DNA from: Bryobacterales bacterium | GTDB taxonomy: Bacteria > Acidobacteriota > Terriglobia > Bryobacterales > Bryobacteraceae | Length of the DNA stretch: 56,016 nt | NCBI GenBank assembly: GCA_003167495.1 | Contig: PMSX01000394.1 | Span: 364 to 56,379, forward strand | Direction: 5' to 3' | Part shown: positions 1-8,508 of the stretch, one piece after another | Numbering within the stretch: position 1 is the first letter of the stretch | Layout: each line of letters opens with the position of its first letter | Position numbers and translations under genes: made by a program | Notes under the pieces: generated by a model | What the model was told of the DNA's origin: nothing | Seen by the model: the letters and a program-made list of their open reading frames with translations, nothing else | Databases searched by the model: none

Positions 1-72
1 CCCACGACACGGGCTACTAAGCAAATTATTGCGGACCACACCCATCGTAAACGGCACTTGTCGTCGTTAGGG

Positions 73-2226
73 TTAAGCCTCAAGCTTTAAGTCCCCTCGC
101 GCACGACTTACGCAGGGCAGCACGTACCCTTGCGCCTTCAATTCATCCGACAGTCCCACTTCCGATTCCATCCGAACGCTGCCCCCTGTCAGCCTGGTGA
201 CACAAGTGCCACACTGACCCTGGCGGCAGCCGTACGGAATAGTGATCCCATGCGTCTCTGCCACTTCGAGCACCGTGAGGCCGGGAGGAATGTCGCACGT
301 TATTCTTGAGCGCGAGAATTCAACCGTACCGATGCGGGGCACATTGCTTTCACGGGCCTGAATGGTTTTCGGCGCCCTAAACCGCTCTTGTTTAATCTGG
401 TCACGGTCAACGCCGAGTTCCTCAAGGGCGGCTATCGTATCGTTCATAAAGGGCTCGGGGCCGCACAGAAAGAATGACGCTTCTTTCCGTGCCCTAACTA
501 TGTCGGCGAGTAAATCGCGGCGGATGTGACCGGTTAAGCCCTTCCATCCGGCCTCTGGCCGCGTCAGGATGGTGAAGCAGCTAAAGCTCGGGAGAGACTG
601 TTTGAGACGCTCGATCTCTGTCTCGAAGATGATGTCCTGCCGCGTGCGCACTGTGTAACATAGTGTTACTTCAGTATTAAGGCAGCGATCATCCAGAAAC
701 CGGAGTATCGAGATCATGGGTGTAATTCCGCTTCCGGCGGCCAGCAGGACGATTTGTTTCTGGGTCTGTTCGTCGAACCAAAAGTTTCCAGCTGGCCCCG
801 TCGCCTCAACGGTGAGACCAATCGCGGCATGTTCGTTAAGAAAGGCAGACACGTTCCCATCCTTCGCTCGTTTCGGCGTTATTTCGATATACCCGCCTTG
901 AGTGGGAGATGAGGAGATCGTGTAAGACCGGATAACTTTCTCGCCAGCCAGCAGCCATGAGAATGTCATGAACTGCCCTGGCTTTGCTCTGAGTTTCGCT
1001 CCGTCGGGCAATCGAAAACGAAGACTCACGCAGTCATGCGTTTGCCGTTCGACGCGAACGAGCTGAAGCACGAACTGGCTCGGAGGCGAGACTACGCTGT
1101 TGCCTCCGGTCTGATTGGTTTCGGCAGGTGAGATCGTGCGTTTAGCAGTGGAGAGTTGCGGCCGCCGCATGATAAGCGTCCCCAATCCGATGGTTACGAT
1201 CAGAATCACGGCACCCGTTTGAGCGCTTCGGCGATCAATCCGCCGCGAGGAGTCCTTTACTCCCCTCGCCGGAGAAACATTCAGCGGCTCGTCTGAAGAT
1301 CTCGGATTAATCAATGCGCTTTGAAGCTGCCGAGCAGCCACTGCTTCTGGCGTCTGCGTTTTAGAAAGGAATCCGATGATTTGCTGATCCTCCCCGGGCT
1401 TGAAAAACCCATCGGTTCCGTGGGCATAGCCCACCATGCGCGCGACGGTGTCCTGCCATTGCTTCGGACTAAACTCCGATTTGTAAACTCTGTCTAATTG
1501 ATGACATCGGCCGCAGTGGCTATCGACGAGAGCTTTGCCGACTATCAGTCCGCCCTGCAAGGTCGAGCTATCTACGGAATCCACCGCAACCAAGTAACTT
1601 AGGATCGTAGTTGCATCTTCTTCCGAAATGTGGGAGCCGGGTAGAGCCCGCATGCGGTTGATAGTCGCCGACCAGCCGATGGTGTCTTTACGGGCACCAA
1701 TTACGCGGTCGAGCGTATGGCAGCGGGAACACCGTTTTTGCATCAGCGCTTCGGCAGCGGGCAGATCCGTTTGTTGAGGACGTGCGTAATTGACTGCGGG
1801 CGAAATGTCTTTCACTGAAGTTGCTCGAAGAAGATAGGGGCCTCCTGTTAGCCCGACGAGAAGGAACGCGAGGCAGAAGATGATGACACCCAAAGCTGTC
1901 AGTGCGGAATAGTAGCTCTTGTAATAACGCGCGATGATAACTTTAACGAAGAGCAACGGCACTAAGGACATTGCGACCAAAACATGAATCAGTGCGCGCA
2001 TTGACAGTTCGTCGGGCAGGTTCGTGGTGCGCGCAACCATGAAGTAGCTCATCAAGCAAAACAGGGCGATAAACAAGTAGCCCCCTAGACGATGAGCCTG
2101 GATGAGACGTTGACTCATTCGTGACGTCGTGAGCACTCTGGAGGCATGAAAGATCAGCCAGACGTTCAGAGCAGCGAGAAGCACAAATAAAGATCCCAAA
2201 AGCAAGCTGATAGATGTGTTGGCCAT
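73..2226 (-). CDS. Membrane-bound diheme cytochrome c / ferredoxin-NAD(P) reductase chimera
   Basis: A 717-residue multi-redox protein. Residues 1-130 hold about four hydrophobic segments. Two heme c sites follow (CSRCH at 166-170, CGRCH at 238-242), then another membrane segment near 336-354. The C-terminal half is a flavin reductase: an FAD-binding barrel with RSYT, an NAD(P) site with the AAGSGITP loop and CGPEPF, and a plant-type 2Fe-2S ferredoxin at the end with C-x4-C-x2-C and a distal Cys. Parts of this kind pass electrons between NAD(P)H, FAD, 2Fe-2S and heme c. The topology suggests reductase in the cytoplasm and hemes outside, which is inference. Both the order and the fusion are unusual. 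No partner gene is adjacent. The domain calls are firm; the physiological direction and partner are unknown. Confidence 0.85.
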   Translation of the reverse strand: MANTSISLLLGSLFVLLAALNVWLIFHASRVLTTSRMSQRLIQAHRLGGYLFIALFCLMSYFMVARTTNLPDELSMRALIHVLVAMSLVPLLFVKVIIARYYKSYYSALTALGVIIFCLAFLLVGLTGGPYLLRATSVKDISPAVNYARPQQTDLPAAEALMQKRCSRCHTLDRVIGARKDTIGWSATINRMRALPGSHISEEDATTILSYLVAVDSVDSSTLQGGLIVGKALVDSHCGRCHQLDRVYKSEFSPKQWQDTVARMVGYAHGTDGFFKPGEDQQIIGFLSKTQTPEAVAARQLQSALINPRSSDEPLNVSPARGVKDSSRRIDRRSAQTGAVILIVTIGLGTLIMRRPQLSTAKRTISPAETNQTGGNSVVSPPSQFVLQLVRVERQTHDCVSLRFRLPDGAKLRAKPGQFMTFSWLLAGEKVIRSYTISSSPTQGGYIEITPKRAKDGNVSAFLNEHAAIGLTVEATGPAGNFWFDEQTQKQIVLLAAGSGITPMISILRFLDDRCLNTEVTLCYTVRTRQDIIFETEIERLKQSLPSFSCFTILTRPEAGWKGLTGHIRRDLLADIVRARKEASFFLCGPEPFMNDTIAALEELGVDRDQIKQERFRAPKTIQARESNVPRIGTVEFSRSRITCDIPPGLTVLEVAETHGITIPYGCRQGQCGTCVTRLTGGSVRMESEVGLSDELKAQGYVLPCVSRARGDLKLEA

Positions 2227-2482
2227 ATGTCACTAAGTTGGGGGGGGTCTGCGGACCGCACACAGAACAGAAGCGTTCTTTCTGTTGAACTGTCTTTTCA
2301 GGTGAGGAGAGAATGGGTGGGGCTGGAATCAGACGGAACGCATTCGGCGTTGGTCCCGCACCAGTATGCTACCGCCCCACAATCAAAGACAGGAGCGGTA
2401 CCTCTAAGACCCGCTTCCATCCCACGCTGCCATCGAGCCCCGAGGATATTTACAAGCCTGCGGGGCTGCAGTGTTCAGTGGG

Positions 2483-2869
2483 TCAGCGTATTGCAGAGAA
2501 CTCTATGCCGTAGTTTTCTCCTGGATAGAACCAGGTACGCAAGGCTTGCGCTTGGCCGATTGCAGTTTCATAGAAAGTGAACCGGGTATCTCCCGTAGGC
2601 TCCGGCCGGTATGTGGGATTGGCAAGGACAGTCATCTCTAGTTTGGTTTCGTTAGCATCGAAGATCTGCACGATAGTACGGTCGGATGGGGAATCGAGGA
2701 GCCTCATTACGTACCGGCCCGGTGCAAGAACCTTTCCCTGAATCTGGATCGGATTGTTAGTGGTGATTACGGTCTTTTTGTTCCATTCATCCGCTTTTGC
2801 AAGCGGCGTGAACGAGGTGGTGAAGAGGACTAAGCCGAGGCCGGCCAGTCTTTTGAATGTTGTTGTCAT
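2483..2869 (-). CDS. Small secreted protein, acidobacterial type
   Basis: A 128-residue protein with a clear Sec signal peptide (about residues 1-26, ending PLAKA). The mature part is a single beta-rich domain with the phrases KVLAPGRYVMRLLDSPSDR and IVQIFDANETKLEMTVLA. Small exported proteins with this text are common in Acidobacteriota and are annotated as hypothetical; no function is established. It is a single gene, separated from the redox chimera by about 260 bp. The ATG at 2867-2869 is followed directly by the signal peptide, so the start is well supported. Confidence 0.75.
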   Translation of the reverse strand: MTTTFKRLAGLGLVLFTTSFTPLAKADEWNKKTVITTNNPIQIQGKVLAPGRYVMRLLDSPSDRTIVQIFDANETKLEMTVLANPTYRPEPTGDTRFTFYETAIGQAQALRTWFYPGENYGIEFSAIR

Positions 2870-3028
2870 TATTTTCCTTTTTCAATTTTTAAGAGAGTCC
2901 AGTGATCTTCTGATCGAGAATCCCGCCTATCAGTTAAAATTCTTGCTCGGCTGGTGTCTAGAATCAGTTAAGTTTCCTGTGCCCATAGGATGCGACATAC
3001 TAAGACAAGTTTCGATTCGGCAAATTGG

Positions 3029-3045
3029 GTTACAAGATGTTTACA
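3029..3045 (+). promoter_or_regulatory. Direct-repeat operator, GTTACA-agatg-TTTACA
   Basis: Two half-sites 11 bp apart, matching the repeat found at eight other intergenic places in the window. The bases after it (TATC then GC) also match those after the 44673 site read in its gene direction. No well-supported gene lies close downstream on the plus strand; the 51-codon frame at 3118 is the only candidate. Confidence 0.5.
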
Positions 3046-3117
3046 TATCAAGCACAACTGCCGCCTCGGCGACAGACAGTCTAGCTGGATTTGGCTATGT
3101 TTGGTTGAGACAGTGAA

Positions 3118-3273
3118 ATGAAAACGTATCTGGACATCGTTTCCCAGGAGGAACCCAACCCAGAGCCGGTCACGGCGAGCCGAAAGAATGTTCTGGCGAG
3201 TTGCGAGATACGGGAATTCTTCGGTTGCTCATACCCAGTCCCCTCAAACAAGTTGCTTGCGGACTTTCGATGA
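3118..3273 (+). CDS. Possible 51-residue protein, unrecognised
   Basis: An ATG frame starting MKTYLDIVSQEE and ending at TGA, 72 bp downstream of the direct-repeat site at 3029. There is no strong ribosome binding site, signal peptide or recognisable domain. It is listed only because the operator-like site points at it. It could equally be chance, or the site may drive a non-coding RNA. Confidence 0.15.
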   Translation: MKTYLDIVSQEEPNPEPVTASRKNVLASCEIREFFGCSYPVPSNKLLADFR

Positions 3274-3591
3274 TTTGGTAACTCCACCGCCGGATATCAC
3301 TAACAGTGTCAACTGGGAAATTACACGGGCGGGACTCGCACCTCCATTGTCATAAAGTAGCTCCACTGCACTAGCTGTTTGTCTCAGCCCAGGGGAAAGG
3401 CTCAGATATACGAAGTGTGTTTGCGTTGTCGTGAGAGGCGGAGCGACCGACGTTTTACTGCTCGCAACGATGCTTCACGTAGTTTTGCCTGCAACGAACT
3501 CCCGTCTGGCCGGTCCTCATATCTTCGCGAAATCGAGATGGTTTCTTAACGTCCTGCAGTTCATAATCAAAACCGAGGAGGTTATGCTAAG

Positions 3592-3899
3592 TTGCAAGTC
3601 AGCAGAGCGCTCTTGTTATCAGCCTTCGGACTACCGATTCCCTTTGCTCTGCCGCGGCGACCGAGCCCATCAAAGTGCACATGCCTCAGAGCAAGGTGCC
3701 GAGCTTTTTCGACGTCACGCGTTTTCTGCACCAGGGGAAGAGGCACCGGAGTCTTTCGATGCCGACAGTTCCGCGATTGAACGGGGCGCTCGCCGAAACC
3801 GCCGTGGGAATGACGAGTACTTCGCGTCATGATGTATATAGTATTGGTGTTGTTGCGAAAACGAAGCTTAATCGATCCGAGGCGTCCAATAGCAACTAG
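3592..3899 (+). pseudogene. Possible frameshifted small secreted protein
   Basis: A strong GAGGAGG at 3575-3581 precedes a TTG at 3592 by 10 bases. The frame gives a signal-peptide-like start (MQVSRALLLSAFGLPIPFAL). Near 3650 the sensible reading moves to another frame (SAAATEPIKVHMPQSK) that stays open to 3899. An ATG at 3584 opens a third frame of 83 residues with no recognisable features. The pattern fits a signal peptide split from its mature part by one frameshift, but composition is the only support. Confidence 0.25.
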
Positions 3900-3928
3900 C
3901 ATTTCCTTTTGACAGTTGAGATAAAGCC

Positions 3929-6712
3929 ATGATGGACGGAAAAAGAGCAGATCAGGCGCAGAGTGTTGCCGAGGAGTTCCAGCGCCGGCTCGACTGCAGC
4001 CAGGATTGCATCAAGATGCTTGACCTGGAGGGCCACCTGCTCTGGATGAACGAAGGCGGCATGCAGGCGCTCGAGATCTGCGACGTGGACCCGTTCGTGA
4101 ATAGCTCCTGGATTCAGTTTTGGGAAGGTGAGGATGCGAAAGCCGCGCAAGCCGCTGTGGAGGCGGCCCGGAAGGGCGGCACTAGTCGCTTCACTGGGTA
4201 TTTCGCCACGACAATAACAAAGGAGCCCAAGTGGTGGGACATCGTGGTCAACCCAGTTCGCAACGCGGAAGGTAAGCCGGAACGCCTGCTGGCTATTTCG
4301 CGCGACGTCACGGAATATAAGCAGAACGAAAAAGCTTTGCTTGAGGCACATTTGCAAGTCGCGCGGAGCGAAGAACGTTGGCGGTCGGTCTTTGAGAACT
4401 CGGCGATCGGGGTTGCGCTGACCGACCTCAACGGCCGCTTCCTGGCCACCAATCCGGTCTACCAGAAAATGGTCGGTTACAGCGAAGAGGAACTCCGGGC
4501 GCTTTCTTTTGTCGATATTACACATGCGGACTACCGCGAAGCCAACTGGGCACTCGCCGCCGAGTTGATGGAAGAAAAGCGTCAACAGTTTCAGATCGAG
4601 AAGCAGTATCGACGCAAGGATGGCAGCTTGGTCTGGGTGCGCAATAGCGTGTCTCTGGTTCCGGGCACCGAAAGTAGGTCCCAATTTATAATGGCGCTCT
4701 CTGAAGACATTACGGAACGAAAAAGGACGGAAGAGGCGCTCCTCAAAAGTGAAGAGAGAGTCCGGCTTATACTTGATTCCGCCGTGGAAGGGATCTTTGG
4801 TTGCGATGCAGAGGGTAATTGTCTTTTCTGTAACCTTGGTGCGGCGCGATTGCTTGGATATGACGACCCGTCCGAATTGCTGGGGAAGAATATGCATGCC
4901 CTGGAACACCATACTCGCGCAGACGGCAGACCGTATCCGATCGAAGAGTGCCCTATTTATTTAGGTTTTCAAAACGGCCAGGGCGTTCATCGAGACGACG
5001 AGGTTTATTGGAGAAAGGATGGCACCTGCTTCCCGGTGGAGTTTTGGTCCCATTTGGTGGTTCGAGAGAGTAGAACCATCGCAGCCGTCATAACCTTTGT
5101 TGATATCACGGAGCGGAAGCAGGCGGAGGCGGCGCTACGGAAGAGCGAGCAGCTGACTCGCAGCCTGCTCGAGATCAACAACGCCATCATTACGAACCTC
5201 ACCGAGGAAGCACTGCTCCGTTCTATTTCAGAAGCGGTGCGCCGATCCATCCATCTGGATCGATGCGCCCTTACACTCTACAAGCCGGAAACAGACACCT
5301 TTCGCTTCCTTGCTGTAGAGGGAGCTTTGCGCTCGGACTACTTCCAGACTGGTCTGGAAGTAGTCCGTTCCGAAACCAGCGCAGGTTGGGTGTTCGACCA
5401 TCAACAACCTCTTCGCCGCGATCTCGAAAAGGAACAGCAATTCGCGAACGAGAGGCGCCTTTGGGCGGAGGGCCTTCGGTGGCTTTGCATGGTTCCATTG
5501 ATTTTGCGAGGAAAGAGCATTGGTACCCTCAGCGTGGTGAGCCGGGAGAAGGAGCCATATTCTGAAGAAGACGCGCAGTTTCTGCAGGAAGTGGCGATCC
5601 AGGTAGCGTTGGCGATCGAAAACATGAAATCCTACGAAGAGATCGCGACGTTAAGAGCGAGGCTGGAAAAGGAAAACGTCTACCTCCGGGAGGAGATCCG
5701 CACCGCGCACAACTTCGAGGAGATCGTTGGCAATAGTCCGGCCTTGCTCGCAGTACTCCGGTCCGTTGAACAGGTAGCTCGCACGGACTCCACGGTCCTC
5801 ATTTATGGGGAAACGGGTACGGGGAAGGAACTGATCGCGCGCGCCCTTCACAACCGGAGCGTGCGAAAGGATCGTGCCTTAGTGAGCGTGAACTGTAGCG
5901 CAATCTCGGCGGGTCTCGTGGAAAGCGAACTCTTCGGGCACCTCAAAGGGGCGTTCACCGGGGCGATCGAGAGGCGGATTGGGCGCTTCGAGCTGGCTAA
6001 CGGCGGCACCATCTTCCTAGACGAAATCGGTGAACTGCCGCTGGAGACACAGGTGAAACTGCTGCGCGTTCTTCAGGAACACGAGTTTGAGCCGGTAGGT
6101 AGCAGCCGCACTCAGCGGGTGGATGTGCGCGTAATTGCCGCCACCAACCGCAACCTGCAACAGATGGTCGAGGTCGGCCGCTTCCGCTCAGACCTCTTTT
6201 ACCGCTTGAACGTTTTTCCCCTCCAGCTGCCACCCTTGCGAGAACGTCGCTCCGACATTCCCCAACTCGTGGCGCTCTGCGTGTCGCGGTTTGCCAAGCA
6301 GTTCGGGAAGCAGATCGAAGGCGTTTCACGGGAGACTGTGGCCAACCTGATGAGCTACTCATGGCCAGGTAACATCCGAGAGCTGCAGAACGTAATGGAG
6401 CGAGCCGTAGTCTTATCTGCGGGTCCCACTCTACATTTGGACAAGGATCTTGTGCCAATGGTCGCCTCGGAGAATATCCTCAATTCCTCTGAAATCCAGG
6501 CTCAGGCGGCCGAGCCGGCCGCTTCATCACCGTCAGGACTGCCGACGTTGGAAGAAGTCGAGAGAAGCCATATCCTAGCCGCCCTTCAGCAAACAGATGG
6601 AATAGTGGATGGGCCGAATGGCGCGGCGAAAATCCTGAATCTCCATCCCAACACTCTTCGCCACAGGATGACTAAGCTCGGTATCAAGCGATCTGCCCAC
6701 CGCCGGTCGTAA
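3929..6712 (+). CDS. Sigma-54-dependent transcriptional activator with PAS and GAF sensor domains
   Basis: A 927-residue enhancer-binding protein. Three PAS domains lie at about 10-130, 145-268 and 270-400, a GAF domain at about 415-570, an AAA+ domain at about 595-830 and a Fis-type helix-turn-helix at about 880-925. The AAA+ part is complete: Walker A GETGTGKE near 627, the sigma-54 contact loop GAFTGA near 673, Walker [10 protein letters not shown], and [10 protein letters not shown]. Proteins of this type use ATP to open sigma-54 promoters after sensing a ligand or redox state. There is no receiver domain, so the signal is likely read by PAS/GAF in the cytoplasm. The ATG pair at 3929/3932 leaves the exact start open by one codon. 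The target genes are not evident nearby. Confidence 0.92.
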   Translation: MMDGKRADQAQSVAEEFQRRLDCSQDCIKMLDLEGHLLWMNEGGMQALEICDVDPFVNSSWIQFWEGEDAKAAQAAVEAARKGGTSRFTGYFATTITKEPKWWDIVVNPVRNAEGKPERLLAISRDVTEYKQNEKALLEAHLQVARSEERWRSVFENSAIGVALTDLNGRFLATNPVYQKMVGYSEEELRALSFVDITHADYREANWALAAELMEEKRQQFQIEKQYRRKDGSLVWVRNSVSLVPGTESRSQFIMALSEDITERKRTEEALLKSEERVRLILDSAVEGIFGCDAEGNCLFCNLGAARLLGYDDPSELLGKNMHALEHHTRADGRPYPIEECPIYLGFQNGQGVHRDDEVYWRKDGTCFPVEFWSHLVVRESRTIAAVITFVDITERKQAEAALRKSEQLTRSLLEINNAIITNLTEEALLRSISEAVRRSIHLDRCALTLYKPETDTFRFLAVEGALRSDYFQTGLEVVRSETSAGWVFDHQQPLRRDLEKEQQFANERRLWAEGLRWLCMVPLILRGKSIGTLSVVSREKEPYSEEDAQFLQEVAIQVALAIENMKSYEEIATLRARLEKENVYLREEIRTAHNFEEIVGNSPALLAVLRSVEQVARTDSTVLIYGETGTGKELIARALHNRSVRKDRALVSVNCSAISAGLVESELFGHLKGAFTGAIERRIGRFELANGGTIFLDEIGELPLETQVKLLRVLQEHEFEPVGSSRTQRVDVRVIAATNRNLQQMVEVGRFRSDLFYRLNVFPLQLPPLRERRSDIPQLVALCVSRFAKQFGKQIEGVSRETVANLMSYSWPGNIRELQNVMERAVVLSAGPTLHLDKDLVPMVASENILNSSEIQAQAAEPAASSPSGLPTLEEVERSHILAALQQTDGIVDGPNGAAKILNLHPNTLRHRMTKLGIKRSAHRRS

Positions 6713-6940
6713 CTCCCTCCACAACGACCGTCTGTCGTGCCAAATGTGGTGGTGCCAGTTACCGAATCCCCGCAAACCGATTGACTTACTAGGCTAGCTA
6801 GCGATTCGTTCGACATATCGACTGGGACTGAAATAATCCAGCGAAGAAGGGTTTTGGCCTTCCTGAAGATCTTCAACTTCAATCCGATTTTGTAATTGGC
6901 ATGCCAACTGCTCATACACCCGCGGGAGCGCAGCAAGGAA

Positions 6941-7198
6941 TTGAAGATAACGGTTGTCGAGTCGTTGAGGGATGCGTTGAGACTCAGGGTTGAAGGCCGA
7001 TTGACGGGCCGCTGGGTCGAGGAGCTCAGAGGAACCTGCTATCTGCAAGCTCTCAGCGAAGGGATCCGGTTAACCCTGGATCTGGCGGACGTTTCATTCG
7101 TCGACACTGCGGGAATTGAGCTGCTCAAAGAATTGAAGAATCGCTCCGTTACTCTTCTCAGCCCTTCGCCGTTCGTAAGCGAACAACTCAACGCGTGA
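6941..7198 (+). CDS. STAS-domain protein (anti-sigma antagonist-like)
   Basis: An 85-residue protein covering a single STAS fold. The diagnostic stretch LDLADVSFVDTAGIELL places a Ser/Thr-type phosphoacceptor loop (DTAG) before the second helix. STAS proteins usually act in partner-switching with anti-sigma kinases. The TTG at 6941 starts right at the first strand; a TTG at 6896 would add 15 residues, and neither has a good ribosome binding site. It lies between the sigma-54 activator and the histidine kinase on the same strand. Its DTAG loop has Thr where classical antagonists often have Ser. Confidence 0.65.
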   Translation: MKITVVESLRDALRLRVEGRLTGRWVEELRGTCYLQALSEGIRLTLDLADVSFVDTAGIELLKELKNRSVTLLSPSPFVSEQLNA

Positions 7199-7322
7199 GG
7201 AGAAGAGATTTTGATACAACACCTTTCACCTGCATCGAGCGAGAGTGGTTCGGCCCGCATCGCCTGCTGCGTGGCGGTCAGATTAACGCGCGAAGTAAAG
7301 TAACCCGAGGGAGGATGCTAAT

Positions 7323-8210
7323 ATGCTGGCAGGCTCGAAACAACAGCGCACGACAAAGATGCACGCTCTGTCTCCGATTCGGATGGATTTCAAGGAGAAC
7401 CGGGCGAATGCCGCGATTTCGCTGACTTCGCGGTCGGAGAGCTGGCAGAAGAGCATTTCTGGCAGTGGTTGGCTTTCTACTTCGATCATTCATGACCTCC
7501 GGAATCCCCTGGCGACAGTATTCGCGGGCGCTGAATTGTTACTGGAACTCGATCCTGCGTCGCCCCAGGTCAAGCGTCTGGCGGCGAATATCTACCGCGC
7601 AGCCGGTCGCATGCACGAATTGTTGGCGGACCTCACTAGCGCGAGCTGTGGGAACAAATCGACATCTGAGATCTGCAAAATCCGCGATGTCATCGTGGCG
7701 GCATCGAAGGCGGCATTTCCAGCGGCGGAAACGCAGAGAGTTCAGATCTTGCACGATGTGCCCGATGGTTTAGAGATAGCGCTTGAGCGCTCTCGTATAG
7801 AACGCGTGTTCTTTAACCTGATTACCAACGCTCTCGAAGCGATGCCGCACGGTGGGCAGATCCGTGTTAGCGCGAGGGAGGCGCACAATTGGGTGCTAAT
7901 CGAAGTGGAGGACACCGGACCCGGAATTCCGCATGGGATTCGCGACCGGTTGTTCGAGCCGTTCGTTACCGCAGGCAAGGCGCATGGCCTGGGATTGGGA
8001 TTAGCGCTCTCCCGCCAGACTGTGCGCGATCACGGTGGCGACATGTGGACCGAATCATCGGCGGGCGCGCGTTTTGTTGTTCGTCTTCCCCTGAAGCGAG
8101 ATGAAGATACTTTAGGCGGGACTGGAATGGTTGGCAAGAATACTACTTTAAACGAGAAAGCGCTGCAGGTACACGGTCTTGGGAGAGGACAGACACTTGG
8201 CTACCATTGA
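7323..8210 (+). CDS. Sensor histidine kinase without a sensor domain
   Basis: A 295-residue kinase. The phosphoacceptor is in IIHDLRNPLA (His57), the N box is FFNLITNALEAMPHGG, the G1 box is EDTGPGIP and the G2 box is GLGLGLAL. Only about 50 residues precede the H box and no membrane segment is present, so it is soluble and must receive its signal from a partner or an unseen short element. GGGAGG at 7309-7314 is well spaced for this ATG. No response regulator is adjacent. The neighbouring STAS protein and sigma-54 activator are possible partners by position only. The last 35 residues after the kinase core look like an unstructured tail. Confidence 0.88.
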   Translation: MLAGSKQQRTTKMHALSPIRMDFKENRANAAISLTSRSESWQKSISGSGWLSTSIIHDLRNPLATVFAGAELLLELDPASPQVKRLAANIYRAAGRMHELLADLTSASCGNKSTSEICKIRDVIVAASKAAFPAAETQRVQILHDVPDGLEIALERSRIERVFFNLITNALEAMPHGGQIRVSAREAHNWVLIEVEDTGPGIPHGIRDRLFEPFVTAGKAHGLGLGLALSRQTVRDHGGDMWTESSAGARFVVRLPLKRDEDTLGGTGMVGKNTTLNEKALQVHGLGRGQTLGYH

Positions 8211-8257
8211 CATTTCTCCTTTTCAAGCTAGACTTGTATCCCGTCCGACCTAGAAGT

Positions 8258-8279
8258 TTACGGATATCCGATACCGTAA
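8258..8279. repeat. Inverted repeat TTACGG/CCGTAA
   Basis: Six-base arms (TTACGG and CCGTAA) flank a 10-base centre, in the 298-bp gap between the convergent histidine kinase and ribAB genes. It has no T-run, so a terminator is doubtful; a protein-binding site is possible. Nothing else recognisable is in this gap. Confidence 0.3.
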
Positions 8280-8508
8280 TTATCTTGGGGTATGTTTGCG
8301 CCTGCCTGCGGCCATTTCCCTCCAGAAAACATATTCGTGCGTCAAAAGTGTTGGCCCCTGGCGACTGCAATGTCCTATACTTTTAGGCTGATTGGCGTCG
8401 CAGACTAGCAAGATATCCGCCATCGATCTTTCACTTTTCGCGCGCTCGGAGTTCCTCCGCAAGCATTTTTTCCCCGGACGTCGCCTTATGCTAACGGTTG
8501 ATCACTAG

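Larger units (their letters stand above)
2870..3928. other. Gene-poor region of about 1 kb
   Basis: No convincing conserved gene is present. The stretch holds a TTTACA-type direct repeat (3029-3045), one 51-codon open frame just after it, a possible frameshifted secreted protein at 3592-3899, and a short tRNA T-arm-like string on the minus strand near 3321-3345. The large regulator at 3929 follows. Confidence 0.5.

Noticed and set aside
2227-2580. 117-residue plus-strand frame between the redox chimera and the secreted protein
   Set aside because: No ribosome binding site or domain, and it overlaps the secreted protein's 3' end on the other strand.
3321-3345. tRNA T-arm-like GGTGCGAGTCCCGCC on the minus strand
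   Set aside because: The arms do not pair and there is no anticodon or acceptor stem, so it is not a tRNA.
3896-4912. 338-residue minus-strand frame opposite the sigma-54 activator
   Set aside because: It is a long antisense open frame of a clear PAS-domain coding region, with no recognisable protein features.
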